Shown one piece after another: positions 24,765 to 33,278 of a DNA stretch of 64,000 bases. Origin of the DNA: Caballeronia arvi (GTDB taxonomy: Bacteria > Pseudomonadota > Gammaproteobacteria > Burkholderiales > Burkholderiaceae); contig NZ_FCOM02000018.1 in assembly GCF_001544695.2 (NCBI RefSeq), forward strand, positions 1 to 64,000. The letters run 5' to 3'. The notes under the pieces were generated by a model. The model saw nothing but the letters and a program-made list of their open reading frames with translations. It had not been told where the DNA came from and made no database searches. How positions within the stretch are numbered: position 1 is the first letter of the stretch; the number at the start of each line of letters is the position of its first letter. The translations under genes were made by a program, and so were the position numbers.

Positions 24765-25688
24765 ATGGAACTGGAACTGCTCGGAAAAATCTCGCTGTAC
24801 GCGATGGGCATCGTCCTCACCGCGTCGATGATCGAAGCCGTCGTCCTGCACTTCAAGCACAAGGGCACCGACAAGGCCTTCGACTGGCATGAGACCTGGA
24901 TCTCGCTCGTCGATCTCGTCGGCCGCAAGCTGCTCACGTTCGTGCCGATCTCGCTCGCGACGCCGGTCTTCAACTTCGCGTGGGAGCATCGCATCCACAC
25001 GGTCACGTCCAACACCGCGCTCACGATCTTTCTGCTCTTCATCGGACAGGAGTTCTGCTACTACTGGTATCACCGCGCGTCGCACACGATCCGCTTCTTC
25101 TGGGCGAATCACGCGGTCCATCATTCGCCGAACCAGCTGACGCTCTCGTCCGCGTACCGGCTCGGCTGGCTGACCAAGATCGCGGGCTCGGCCATCTTCT
25201 TCACCCCGCTCGTGTGGTTCGGCGTGAAGCCGGACGTGGTGCTCGCAGTCGTGTCGATCAACCTGCTCTATCAGTTCTGGCTGCATGCGACGTGGATTCC
25301 GAAGCTCGGCTGGCTCGAATATGTGTTCAACACGCCGTCGGCGCACCGTGTACACCATGCTTCGAACGCGACGTATCTGGATGCGAACTTCGGCGGCGTG
25401 CTGATCATCTTCGACCGCCTGTTCGGCACCTACGTGGAAGAGCGCGCCGAGGAGCCCTGCGTCTACGGTCTCACGACGCCTGTCACCTCGCATAACCCGA
25501 TCGTCGTCGAGATGGAGCACTGGGTCAGCCTCGTGAAGGACATGTTCAACGCGAAGAGCGTGTCGGATGCAGTCGGCTTCCTGCTGCGCCCTCCGGGCTG
25601 GCTGCCGAACGGCGAAGGCAAGACGACCGAAGAGCTGCAAAAGCGCGCGACGCAGGCCATCGAACAACCGGTGCACGCCGGACATTAA
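24765..25688 (+). CDS. Sterol desaturase / fatty acid hydroxylase family membrane protein
   Basis: This 307-residue integral membrane di-iron protein has the histidine boxes of the family: HRASH with NHAVHHS (about 103-123) and HRVHHASN (about 196-203), plus an intermediate HATW. Family members hydroxylate or desaturate lipid-like substrates at the membrane using O2. Bacterial examples act on sterols, carotenoids or ether lipids; the substrate here is unknown. The start at 24765 (MELELLGKISLYAMGIVLTA) gives an N-terminal membrane helix; longer in-frame forms have no conserved residues. It is a single-gene unit ended by a strong terminator at 25714-25741. Confidence 0.85.
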   Translation: MELELLGKISLYAMGIVLTASMIEAVVLHFKHKGTDKAFDWHETWISLVDLVGRKLLTFVPISLATPVFNFAWEHRIHTVTSNTALTIFLLFIGQEFCYYWYHRASHTIRFFWANHAVHHSPNQLTLSSAYRLGWLTKIAGSAIFFTPLVWFGVKPDVVLAVVSINLLYQFWLHATWIPKLGWLEYVFNTPSAHRVHHASNATYLDANFGGVLIIFDRLFGTYVEERAEEPCVYGLTTPVTSHNPIVVEMEHWVSLVKDMFNAKSVSDAVGFLLRPPGWLPNGEGKTTEELQKRATQAIEQPVHAGH

Positions 25689-25713
25689 GAAGAGCTTCTC
25701 AGCGGTGCCTTGA

Positions 25714-25741
25714 ATCCCGATGGCGACATCGGGATTTTTTT
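25714..25741 (+). terminator. Terminator after the sterol-desaturase-family gene
   Basis: ATCCCGAT / ATCGGGAT is an 8-bp perfect stem with a 6-base loop, followed by seven T. It ends exactly where the convergent exporter gene's stop codon begins. Confidence 0.85.
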
Positions 25742-27359
25742 ATTTGTTGCGACGGATCGTGGCCGCCGCAACGCCCGCCGCGGCGAACGCGCACGCGGCG
25801 GACAACAGCGCGACGGCGCGCAGTGCATCGGCGATCGAATCGGCCTGCGCGCGGGCGAGCGGCGTCGCGGGCGCGGACGGGTTTGCATCGGCATCGAGCA
25901 CATGCATGCCCTGACGCGGCAGATGCAAGCGGTCGAGCCGCGCCGACAAGGCCGCATCGTGCGACCAGACGAACACGATGCCGAGCACGGCGATCGCGAG
26001 CAGGCTCGCCACGCGCGCGACCGCGTTGTTGATCCCCGATGCGACGCCCGTGCGCTCGCCCGGCACCGAAGCCATCACGGTCGTCGTCAGCGGCGCGACG
26101 GTGATCGTCAGACCGAGCCCGAGCACGACGAGCGCAGGCAGGAAACCCGCCCAATAGCTGCCCGCGACGAACGGCAGCGCGAGCATCGCGAAGCCGATGC
26201 CTGCGACGCACGGCCCCGCGATCAGCAGCGTGCGCGCGCCGAAGCGCCCCGTCAGCCCGCCCGTGAAGCGCGACAGCAGGCCGATGATGAGCGGCATCGG
26301 CAAAACCGCCGCGCCTGCTTCGGTCGCGTTGTAACCGTACGCGCGAATCAGCGTGAACGGCAGAAAAAACAGCGCGCCGCCGAGCCCGAAATAAAGCAGC
26401 AGCGTGACGAGATTGGCGCCGCTGAAATCGCGCGAACGGAAGATGTCGAGCGGGACCATTGGATCGCGCGATGTCGCTTCGATCGCGACGAACGCTGCGA
26501 GCAGCACGATGCCCGCGCCGATCATGCCGAGTACGAGCAGATCGGCGAAGCCGCGCGACGGCGCTTCCGTGAGGCCGAACGTGAGCGCCGCCAATCCCGC
26601 CGCGGCGGTCGCGGCGCCGGGCCAGTCGAGCGTCTGCGGGGCGTCGGCGTTGTGGCTGTCGGGCACCGATGCGAGCGCCAGCAGGATCGTCGCGGCGGCG
26701 AGCGGCAGATTGAGGAAGAAGATCGCGCGCCACGACCAGGCGTCGACGAGCCAGCCGCCCGCCGCCGGCCCGATCGACGACGTGATCGCGCCCACGCCCG
26801 CCCATGTGCCGATGGCGCGTCCGCGCGCTTCGCCCTCGAACACCGCGCCGATGATCGCGAGACTGCCCGGCACGAGCAGCGCCGCGCCGATGCCCTGCAA
26901 CGCGCGCGCCGCGATGAGCCAGCTCATGCCGGGCGCCGCGCCGCACGCCGCCGACGCGACCGTGAAAATGGCGATGCCCGCGATGAACACCTTGCGCCGG
27001 CCGAGCTTGTCGCCCATCGAGCCGCCGACGAGAACGAGCGCGCCGAGAAACAGCAGATAGGCGTCGACGACCCATTGCATCGCCGCGATGCTCGCGCCGA
27101 GCTCGCGCTGTATCGACGGCAACGCGACATTCACGACGGAGCCGTCGATCATCGCCATGCTCGAGCCGAGGATCGTCGCCGCCAGCGCGAGGCGCTTGCA
27201 CCGGCACGGACGATCGGTCGCGACGGGCTGCGCGCGGATGACGAGCTCATCGCAAGGGCTCGCCTGCGACGCAACGGCGTGCGCCCGCGTCTGGCTTTCG
27301 AGAGGTCGGCTGGCCAAAGTCGCTTCCTTGTTCTTGCGGTGGAAAGCCAAGTAGAACAT
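25740..27359 (-). CDS. MFS multidrug exporter, DHA2 (EmrB/QacA) family
   Basis: About 539 residues with 14 predicted membrane segments. Motif A reads GGSMGDKLGRRKVF, motif C-like ALQGIGAALLVPGSLAIIGA follows, and TM1 has ATILGSSMAMIDGSVVNVAL, all typical of DHA2 drug:H+ antiporters. It exports toxic compounds or, in some iron-controlled loci, siderophores. The ATG at 27359 is used; a GTG six bases upstream is in frame and no good ribosome binding site is visible for either, so a later start before TM1 is possible. A perfect Fur box lies 32 bp upstream in the gap shared with the small gene and sodA, so iron control and a role in siderophore export are plausible. Confidence 0.85.
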   Translation of the reverse strand: MFYLAFHRKNKEATLASRPLESQTRAHAVASQASPCDELVIRAQPVATDRPCRCKRLALAATILGSSMAMIDGSVVNVALPSIQRELGASIAAMQWVVDAYLLFLGALVLVGGSMGDKLGRRKVFIAGIAIFTVASAACGAAPGMSWLIAARALQGIGAALLVPGSLAIIGAVFEGEARGRAIGTWAGVGAITSSIGPAAGGWLVDAWSWRAIFFLNLPLAAATILLALASVPDSHNADAPQTLDWPGAATAAAGLAALTFGLTEAPSRGFADLLVLGMIGAGIVLLAAFVAIEATSRDPMVPLDIFRSRDFSGANLVTLLLYFGLGGALFFLPFTLIRAYGYNATEAGAAVLPMPLIIGLLSRFTGGLTGRFGARTLLIAGPCVAGIGFAMLALPFVAGSYWAGFLPALVVLGLGLTITVAPLTTTVMASVPGERTGVASGINNAVARVASLLAIAVLGIVFVWSHDAALSARLDRLHLPRQGMHVLDADANPSAPATPLARAQADSIADALRAVALLSAACAFAAAGVAAATIRRNK

Positions 27360-27390
27360 GCCCACGCAACCAGCGTGGTTGGCAAGCTCA

Positions 27391-27409
27391 AATGATAATG
27401 GTTATCATT
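27391..27409. promoter_or_regulatory. Perfect Fur box between the DHA2 exporter and the sodA operon
   Basis: AATGATAA-TGG-TTATCATT is an exact inverted repeat that fits the Fur consensus. It sits 32 bp before the exporter start (minus strand) and 63 bp before the small gene of the sodA operon (plus strand), so Fur-Fe could repress both. Confidence 0.85.
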
Positions 27410-27471
27410 AACCAACCCGAGTACGCAGGCCTCCGGTCGACGCAAAGGGCGATGGAACAGGAGCCCTCGCC

Positions 27472-27966
27472 ATGCATCATCGACAGATTGCAGACCTTGC
27501 CCCGGATGCGCCGGTCGCGGAAAGCCCGAGCCTGCCGCTATGGGAAACCGCGATGCGGCAAGCCGTAACGGCCGAGCGCGACCGGCAGACCGCGCTGGCA
27601 CGGGCCGGTTACGAGCGGGCGCTATCGATCGCGCGATGTCTGATCGACGCGCCGCCCGCGGGCCGCACGGACGATTGCCTCGCGGCGCTCGTCGTCTCGT
27701 ATCACAACTACGCCGATCTGCGCGTCGCCGACGGCGATCCGAACGCGGCCGCCCCGCTGCTGTGCCGCGCGCACGAAACGCTGATCGCGCTGTCTCTCGA
27801 CGCCGGGCGGCCCATGCCGCTCCGGCGGGCCGCCTTGCATCACAGCCGCGAAACCTATGTCGCGCTGATTCGTCACCTCGCGCGGCACGGGCCGCATCCG
27901 CTCATCACGCGAGCCATCGCCGACGCCGACGCCGCGCTTCACGGCACGAGCGCGGCGCGCCACTGA
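27472..27966 (+). CDS. Small helical protein linked to sodA (OrfX-like)
   Basis: This 164-residue cytosolic protein of unknown function has no signal peptide or membrane segment. The sequence is rich in Ala/Arg helices (SLPLWETAMRQAVTAERDRQ then TALARAGYERAL; VVSYHNYADLRVADGDPNAA) and looks like a short helical-repeat fold similar to TPRs. Position is the best clue. It lies just downstream of a perfect Fur box and 31 bases before a Mn-type sodA, the arrangement of the iron-repressed fumC-orfX-sodA operon of pseudomonads, where orfX encodes a small protein of similar size. The ATG at 27472 has CAGGAG 8 bases upstream. Confidence 0.75.
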   Translation: MHHRQIADLAPDAPVAESPSLPLWETAMRQAVTAERDRQTALARAGYERALSIARCLIDAPPAGRTDDCLAALVVSYHNYADLRVADGDPNAAAPLLCRAHETLIALSLDAGRPMPLRRAALHHSRETYVALIRHLARHGPHPLITRAIADADAALHGTSAARH

Positions 27967-27997
27967 ACTCATCCATCGATCCGAAAGGAGATTTCCG

Positions 27998-28624
27998 ATG
28001 ACTTACGTCCTGCCTCCCCTGCCCTATGCCTACGACGCGCTCGAGCCGCACATCGACGCCCGCACGATGGAGATTCATCACACGAAGCATCATCAGACTT
28101 ATGTGAACAATCTGAATGCGGCGCTGGAGAAGTCGCCGCATCGGGATGCATCCGTCGAGACGCTGATTGCGCGGATCGACGCGCTGCCCGAAGCGATCCG
28201 CCAGCCCGTGCGCAACAACGGCGGCGGGCACGCGAACCATAGTCTTTTCTGGACGATCATGTCGCCCGATGGCGGCGGCGCGCCCAGCGGCGATATCGCC
28301 GAGGCCATCGACAAGGACCTCGGCGGCTTCGACGCCTTCAAAGACGCGTTCACGAAAGCCGCGCTGACGCGCTTCGGCAGCGGCTGGGCGTGGCTCAATG
28401 TCGACGCGTCGGGCAAGCTCGCGATCGAAAGCACCGGCAATCAGGACAGTCCGCTGATGACGGGCATCGCCTCGGGCAACACGCCGATTCTGGGGCTCGA
28501 TGTGTGGGAGCACGCGTATTACCTGAAGTACGAGAACCGGCGGCCGGAGTACATCGCGGCGTTTTATAACGTGATCGACTGGGAGGAAGTTGCGCGGCGG
28601 TATGCGGTGGCGCGGGGAAACTAG
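27998..28624 (+). CDS. sodA: Superoxide dismutase, manganese type
   Basis: This 208-residue Fe/Mn-family superoxide dismutase converts superoxide to H2O2 and O2 in the cytosol. Metal ligands are seen in MEIHHTKHHQTY (His27), HANHSLFW (second His) and DVWEHAYYLKYENRRPEY (Asp and His). Two features mark it as Mn-type: GGGHANHS with Gly where Fe enzymes have Gln, and GNQDSPLM with the catalytic-water Gln in the Mn position. The ATG at 27998 has AAAGGAGA 8 bases upstream. It is in the Fur-controlled unit with the preceding small gene, so it should be made when iron is scarce, replacing an iron-dependent enzyme. Confidence 0.95.
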   Translation: MTYVLPPLPYAYDALEPHIDARTMEIHHTKHHQTYVNNLNAALEKSPHRDASVETLIARIDALPEAIRQPVRNNGGGHANHSLFWTIMSPDGGGAPSGDIAEAIDKDLGGFDAFKDAFTKAALTRFGSGWAWLNVDASGKLAIESTGNQDSPLMTGIASGNTPILGLDVWEHAYYLKYENRRPEYIAAFYNVIDWEEVARRYAVARGN

Positions 28625-28697
28625 ACGATCTCTGCTGTCACGCGCATTTGCGTCACGCGAGTTAAGCTAACCCTTCCGCTCGCATCGGGATGACGCC

Positions 28698-29405
28698 ATG
28701 AGTCGAACAGATGGGGTTGCGCAGAGTCTTTGGCTCGCCGATGCGCGCGAAGAAATCGCCGCGGCGCTGCGAACGTCCGACGAAGCCTGGCTTCGCGACA
28801 TGAGCATGCGCTGGGGATGCCGTCTCGCGATGCTAGTCGCCGATTTCGGCGTGCGCGTGATGCTTCACGAAGAAGGCATCGTCATGAAGGCCGATCCGCC
28901 GGCCGACGCGAGCAACCCGCTCATCGACTGCGACGACGGCCTGCCCGATTCGCTCGCGCGCGCCGCCTGGATCAAGCTGTCGAAGTTCGAAGAGCACGCG
29001 ATCGCCGTTCTCGAGGCGAGCGCGCTCATTCAGGGCGACGCGCAATGCGACGCGTGCCGCGAAACCATCCTCGCGTGGCGTCAGATGCTCATCGCCGCGA
29101 ACGAATGGCCGAGAGAAGAAGCGGACCCGTACATCAGCCACGCATGCCGGCCGATATTGAAGCAATTCATGAACGTCGCGTCGTGCGCGACGGACGGGCA
29201 TCAGTTCGAACTCGCACGCGCAGGCGATTACGAAGAAGCGTGGCGCGAGTTCGAGAACTTCTGCGCGAACGAACATGCGGACCCCGTGACCGGATGGGGC
29301 CGCAAGTATCGGCATCGGCCGCGCGCGGACATCGAAACGATCACGATGCGCCCGCCGCTGCACCGCGCATACCGTGTCGATACAGGCACGCAATCGGCCG
29401 CATGA
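28698..29405 (+). CDS. Conserved-looking cytosolic protein of unknown function
   Basis: I do not recognise this 235-residue protein. It has no signal peptide or membrane helix. It contains four cysteines in the middle and C-terminal parts, one pair in QCDACRETILAWRQML (CxxC spacing, about residues 115-130), and an acidic, tryptophan-rich composition. The C-terminal tail is basic (GWGRKYRHRPRADIETITMR). It starts 73 bases after sodA with no strong ribosome binding site and is probably its own unit. Codon usage resembles the neighbours, and the frame is strongly GC3-biased, which supports real coding. Confidence 0.6.
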   Translation: MSRTDGVAQSLWLADAREEIAAALRTSDEAWLRDMSMRWGCRLAMLVADFGVRVMLHEEGIVMKADPPADASNPLIDCDDGLPDSLARAAWIKLSKFEEHAIAVLEASALIQGDAQCDACRETILAWRQMLIAANEWPREEADPYISHACRPILKQFMNVASCATDGHQFELARAGDYEEAWREFENFCANEHADPVTGWGRKYRHRPRADIETITMRPPLHRAYRVDTGTQSAA

Positions 29406-29475
29406 CGATTTGCTTCGCCATACTTATTTTTATTCGCACAATCTGAACTTCTGCACCTGCGTCATAAGCGACCCG

Positions 29476-30255
29476 TCACGCGTGACGGCCGGCCATCACG
29501 CCGCCGTCGACGGGAAGCACCGTGCCCGTGATCCACGCGGCACTGGGCGATGCCAGGAACAGAATTGCTTCGGCGACGTCAGCGGGCTGGCCGTTGCGTC
29601 CGAGCGGATGAAACGCGTTGAACGCGGGCAACGTCGCTTTCACCTGATCGTCGGTCATGAAGGTGTTGTAGACAGGCGTCTCCACGACCGCGGGCGCGAC
29701 CGTATTGATGCGGATGTTCGACGCCGCCAGTTCGATGGCCAAGTTGCGCGTGAGCGCGTGCACACCCGCATTCGCCGCCGAATAAGCGGCTGAAGGCGTC
29801 GCGCCTATCGCCTGCAGCGCCCATAGCGAGCCCGTCTGCACGATCGCGCCTGAGCCGCGCTGCTGCATCGCGCGAGCGGCAGCCTGCGCCATGAAGAACT
29901 TGCCTTTGAGAATGGTGTCGAGGAACCAGTCGTACTCCGACTCGTTCACGTCGAGGAACGCCTTCGGCCGGAACACGCCCGCGTTGTTGATCAGGATATC
30001 GACGCCGCCGAAGGCTTCCGTCGCCAGCGCGACGAGCGCCGATGCGGTCGCGGGCATTGCAATATCGCCCGCGTGATGACGCACCTGCGCGCCGGTCGGA
30101 TCGATGTCCGCGGCGGCTTGCCGGAGCTTGCCTTCATCGCGTCCGCCGATCACGACATTCGCGCCCGCCTCGACGAGCCGCGCGGCGACTTCTTTGCCGA
30201 TGCCCGATCCGCCACCGGTGACGATGGCGACTTTGGAAGAAAAACTATGGCTCAT
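29476..30255 (-). CDS. Short-chain dehydrogenase/reductase
   Basis: This 259-residue classical SDR has TGGGSGIGKEVAARLVEAG at residues about 13-31 (TGxxxGxG), NNAGVF, the active-site Ser and Tyr-x-x-x-Lys region (QTGSLWALQAIGATPSAAYS then AANAGVHALTRNLA), and a typical C-terminal ITGTVLPVDGGVMAG. In the active-site region the Tyr is followed by SAAN, so the usual Lys of YxxxK is Asn; activity should not be taken for granted. The start at 30255 has GAGG 8 bases upstream. It is divergent from a LysR gene, which is likely its regulator. Confidence 0.87.
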   Translation of the reverse strand: MSHSFSSKVAIVTGGGSGIGKEVAARLVEAGANVVIGGRDEGKLRQAAADIDPTGAQVRHHAGDIAMPATASALVALATEAFGGVDILINNAGVFRPKAFLDVNESEYDWFLDTILKGKFFMAQAAARAMQQRGSGAIVQTGSLWALQAIGATPSAAYSAANAGVHALTRNLAIELAASNIRINTVAPAVVETPVYNTFMTDDQVKATLPAFNAFHPLGRNGQPADVAEAILFLASPSAAWITGTVLPVDGGVMAGRHA

Positions 30256-30323
30256 GGTGATGCCTCGAATCCGGATCAAAGCGCAGATTTTCGGCAGATT
30301 CGAAGGCATTCACAAATGAGATA

Positions 30324-30344
30324 TTCTGTCCATCATTGATAGAA
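30324..30344. promoter_or_regulatory. Candidate LysR operator between the SDR and LysR genes
   Basis: TTCTGTC, seven bases, then GATAGAA form an inverted repeat with one mismatch in seven pairs, the interrupted-dyad layout bound by LysR proteins. It lies 13 bp before the LysR start and 69 bp before the SDR start. Confidence 0.55.
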
Positions 30345-30356
30345 AATCTTTGCGAC

Positions 30357-31277
30357 ATGAAACAGCCCGTTTATCTCAACGCGATGCGCGCCTTCGAAGC
30401 GAGCGCGCGCCATCAAAGCTTTTCCGCCGCAGCCGATGAACTCAACGTAACGCCAGCGGCGGTCGGTCAACTGGTGCGCGGCCTCGAAGAATGGCTCGGC
30501 ACGTCCCTCTTCGTTCGTGCGGCGCAAGGCCGCGCGCGGCTCGTGCCGACCGAGGCTGCCGAGCGTGCGCTGCCGGATATCCGCGCGGGCTTCGATCGTC
30601 TCGCGCTCGGCCTCGAATGCCTGAAGGAAGCATCGTCGAACGGCGTGCTGACGGTAACGGTCAGCCCCGCTTTCGCGGCCAAATGGCTGTTGCCGCGTAT
30701 CGAACGTTTTCAGGCCGCGTGCCCCGACACCGACGTGCGCCTCGACACGAGCCTCAAGCTGCTCGATTTTCTCGCTCAAGGCATCGATATCGGCGTGCGC
30801 TATGGCGCGGGGACGTGGCCGGGGCTGATCGCCGACAAGCTGATGGACGAAGAGATCTATCCCGTCTGCTCGCCGCAGCTAGCGAAGCGTGCGAAATGGC
30901 GCGAGCCGCGCGAACTCGCACGCGAGACGCTGATTCACGATCTTTCCGTCGACAGTCAGGCGGGCTTCGCGTCGTGGAGCGCGTGGCTTGTAAATGCGGG
31001 CGTGCAGAAGGCGGCAGTCAGTCGCGGCATGAAGATCAACAATTCTGCCGCCGTGCTGCAGGCCGCGATCGATGGACATGGCATCGCGCTCGCGCGCAGC
31101 GTGATGGCGCGCGACGATCTAGCCGCAGGTCGATTGATCCGGCTCTTTCCGGAGATTTTGTTCGCGTCTCCGCTTGCTTATTACGTGGTGTATCGGCCCG
31201 ATCGCGCGAGCCTGCCACGGCTCGCCGCGTTTCGCGACTGGCTCCTGCGCGAGGCTCGAAAGTCCGCGAAGCAATGA
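30357..31277 (+). CDS. LysR-family regulator, GcvA-like
   Basis: The protein is 306 residues. The N-terminal HTH (RAFEASARHQSFSAAADELN then VTPAAVGQLVRGLEEWLG) and the start of the effector domain (LTVTVSPAFAAKWLLPRIER) match the GcvA/TrpI subgroup. In that subgroup the sequence LVPTEAAERALPDIRAGFDR is common. The ATG at 30357 puts the HTH close to the N-terminus. It is divergent from the SDR gene and probably controls it. Its stop lies 10 bases before the convergent porin stop. Confidence 0.9.
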   Translation: MKQPVYLNAMRAFEASARHQSFSAAADELNVTPAAVGQLVRGLEEWLGTSLFVRAAQGRARLVPTEAAERALPDIRAGFDRLALGLECLKEASSNGVLTVTVSPAFAAKWLLPRIERFQAACPDTDVRLDTSLKLLDFLAQGIDIGVRYGAGTWPGLIADKLMDEEIYPVCSPQLAKRAKWREPRELARETLIHDLSVDSQAGFASWSAWLVNAGVQKAAVSRGMKINNSAAVLQAAIDGHGIALARSVMARDDLAAGRLIRLFPEILFASPLAYYVVYRPDRASLPRLAAFRDWLLREARKSAKQ

Positions 31278-31287
31278 AGCGCGACGC

Positions 31288-32466
31288 TCAGAAGCGATGC
31301 CGCAATCCGACCGTCGCCTCGACCTGATTACTCGTGGACGACGGCGCGGTGACGCCGTTGATCCACGCGACGCCCAACGGCGAACCGCTGCTCGCACTCA
31401 CGCCCTGCCACACGCCTTGAACATAGACATCGGTGCGCCGCGTGAAGCTGTAGCCGGCCATCGCGCTGACCTGGTTCCAGTGCGGATTGCCGCCGCCCGA
31501 AAGCGCGCTCGCGCGCGTGTAGGTATAGGCGGCGGAGAGCTCGACCGCAGGCGTCAGCGCATAACGCAGATTGCCCTCGAAGTTCTGGAAGTGCGTGCTG
31601 GCTCCGGTCTGGAACAACTGCGTGAGATTCGTCTGCGTATAAACGAAGCCCGCCACGGCCGGGCCGAATGCATAGTTCACGCCAGCGCCCCACGTCTGTT
31701 GACGGCTCGACAGCACGCCCAGAGGAACCGCGTTCGATGTCAGCACGCCTTGCAGCGATGAGCCGCTCGTATCGGTGACGGCGCCGTTCGCGTTGACCTG
31801 CGCGGGCGTTTGCGCGTCGCTGTTGAGTTGCAGGAATGCCGCGCCGAAGTTCAGCGGGCCCCACATATACGACATGCCGAGGCTATACGCGCGATTGTTG
31901 GAAAAACCGCCGGCCTGATTCGAAAAACCGTACATCGCGCCGAGCTTGAATCCCGCGAAATCCGGGCTTTGATACTTCACCGCGTTATTGATCTGGAACG
32001 AATCGTTGAGATTGTCGATATCGAACGGATGCGCGAAATGCGTGCCGCCATATTCGGTGCCGGTCAGCGAGAGCGGCCCGACGAAGTCGACCATATCGTC
32101 GGTTTGACGGCCGAACGTGAGCACGCCGTAGTCGCGGCTCGACAAGCCCACATAAGCCTGCCGGTTGAAGATGCGATTGCTCGACGTGTTCTGCCCGTTG
32201 TTCAGGTTGAAGCCGTTCTCCAGGTTGAAGATGGCCTTCAGTCCGGCGCCGAGATCTTCCGCGCCGCGCAAGCCCCAGCGGCTGTATTGCACGGGCCCGC
32301 TCTTCAGCTCCCAGTTGCTGTGTCCGGCACCCGTCGTGTTGATCTGATTGTTCGTGTAAGTAACGCCCGCGTCGATCAGTCCATAGAGCGTCACGCTGCT
32401 TTGCGCATGCGCCGCGCCGGCCAGCGCGAGCATCGTCGTCGCACCGGATATAAGCAACTTGTTCAT
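31288..32466 (-). CDS. Gram-negative porin (outer-membrane trimeric type)
   Basis: This second porin is 392 residues. The signal peptide MNKLLISGATTMLALAGAA then HAQ is followed by SSVTLYGLIDAGVTYTNNQ. Inner motifs include SRWGLRGAEDLGAGLKAIFN and NRQAYVGLSSRDYGVLTFGR, and the protein ends in VEATVGLRHRF with the assembly-signal Phe. It is clearly paralogous to the porin at 14363-15544 but differs in the surface-loop regions, so pore specificity may differ. The start at 32466 has GGAG and CAGG upstream. No co-oriented neighbour suggests its substrate. Confidence 0.92.
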   Translation of the reverse strand: MNKLLISGATTMLALAGAAHAQSSVTLYGLIDAGVTYTNNQINTTGAGHSNWELKSGPVQYSRWGLRGAEDLGAGLKAIFNLENGFNLNNGQNTSSNRIFNRQAYVGLSSRDYGVLTFGRQTDDMVDFVGPLSLTGTEYGGTHFAHPFDIDNLNDSFQINNAVKYQSPDFAGFKLGAMYGFSNQAGGFSNNRAYSLGMSYMWGPLNFGAAFLQLNSDAQTPAQVNANGAVTDTSGSSLQGVLTSNAVPLGVLSSRQQTWGAGVNYAFGPAVAGFVYTQTNLTQLFQTGASTHFQNFEGNLRYALTPAVELSAAYTYTRASALSGGGNPHWNQVSAMAGYSFTRRTDVYVQGVWQGVSASSGSPLGVAWINGVTAPSSTSNQVEATVGLRHRF

Positions 32467-32594
32467 TTGCCTGGGCTCCATCGATGTCATGAATTGACGC
32501 AGCGCGCTTTATCCACTTTATGCGACTGCATCGCCAACCGGCAACTAAAAAAATCACTGCGTGGCTATGAGAAAACAGCAGCGATATGAATCGC

Positions 32595-33038
32595 TCAAAA
32601 GTCGCGTCGCACGGAGAAAGTCATCCCTTTCTCGTGCTCGTGATTCACGCCGAGCTGTGGATTCGCATGGAAGTGCCATTCGTCTTCTGCGCTCGCGATA
32701 CCGTCCCGCGGCTTTACCGGCGCCGGCACGGAAGTCGGCGATGGCGGCTGCGGTTGAAGCCGGGCGACCTGGCCCAGATCGGGATGAATGCTGTTGTCAT
32801 ACTTCGATAGCGTGACCGCGTCCAGCACGTCCATGCCTCTGAAAAGATAGCGCAGGCGCTGCGGCCTGACCGGGTGCGCGGCCGCGGTCGAGACAATGGC
32901 GGGATAAGGAAAGAACAGTACATTCGCCGCAACTCGCGAAATGGGAATCACGCGAGTGTGTTCACTGGCTGATGCGAAGCTGCCGACGAGAAAAGCCACG
33001 ATGCCGGCAAACCAATATCTTCGGATATTGCGTGTCAT
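32595..33038 (-). CDS. Small exported protein of unknown function
   Basis: The 147-residue product starts with a basic n-region and hydrophobic core, MTRNIRRYWFAGIVAFLVGS then FASAS, a plausible Sec signal. The mature part is short, with a proline-rich stretch QPQPPSPTSVPAPVKP (about residues 96-111). It ends in EKGMTFSVRRDF, where a terminal Phe after alternating hydrophobic residues resembles outer-membrane proteins. No known family is recognised. It lies upstream of, and in the same direction as, the porin gene with 128 bases between. Confidence 0.55.
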   Translation of the reverse strand: MTRNIRRYWFAGIVAFLVGSFASASEHTRVIPISRVAANVLFFPYPAIVSTAAAHPVRPQRLRYLFRGMDVLDAVTLSKYDNSIHPDLGQVARLQPQPPSPTSVPAPVKPRDGIASAEDEWHFHANPQLGVNHEHEKGMTFSVRRDF

Positions 33039-33278
33039 CGAATGCCTGAAAGACGCTACTGTCGAGAAAACCTCAGCGTTATTAAAGCATTTTAATTCAT
33101 TCAACGATGGATTTCCTGGCAATGAAGTGATCGATCGTGCAGGGAATCGCAACGGCCTCGCGCAACGCCCTTCAAAGCGGTTTCACAAGTGCTCGCGCAA
33201 GCACTATCTTGAAGAGCGCAATCCGCGCATGACATTCCCCAAGTTCCGATAACCCTTCGCCGCAAAGGAGACGTTTCG

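Noticed and set aside
25710..27395. A 561-codon plus-strand frame opposite the DHA2 exporter
   Set aside because: Low-complexity Arg/Glu/Ala composition with no motif; the opposite strand encodes a convincing exporter with membrane helices and family motifs.
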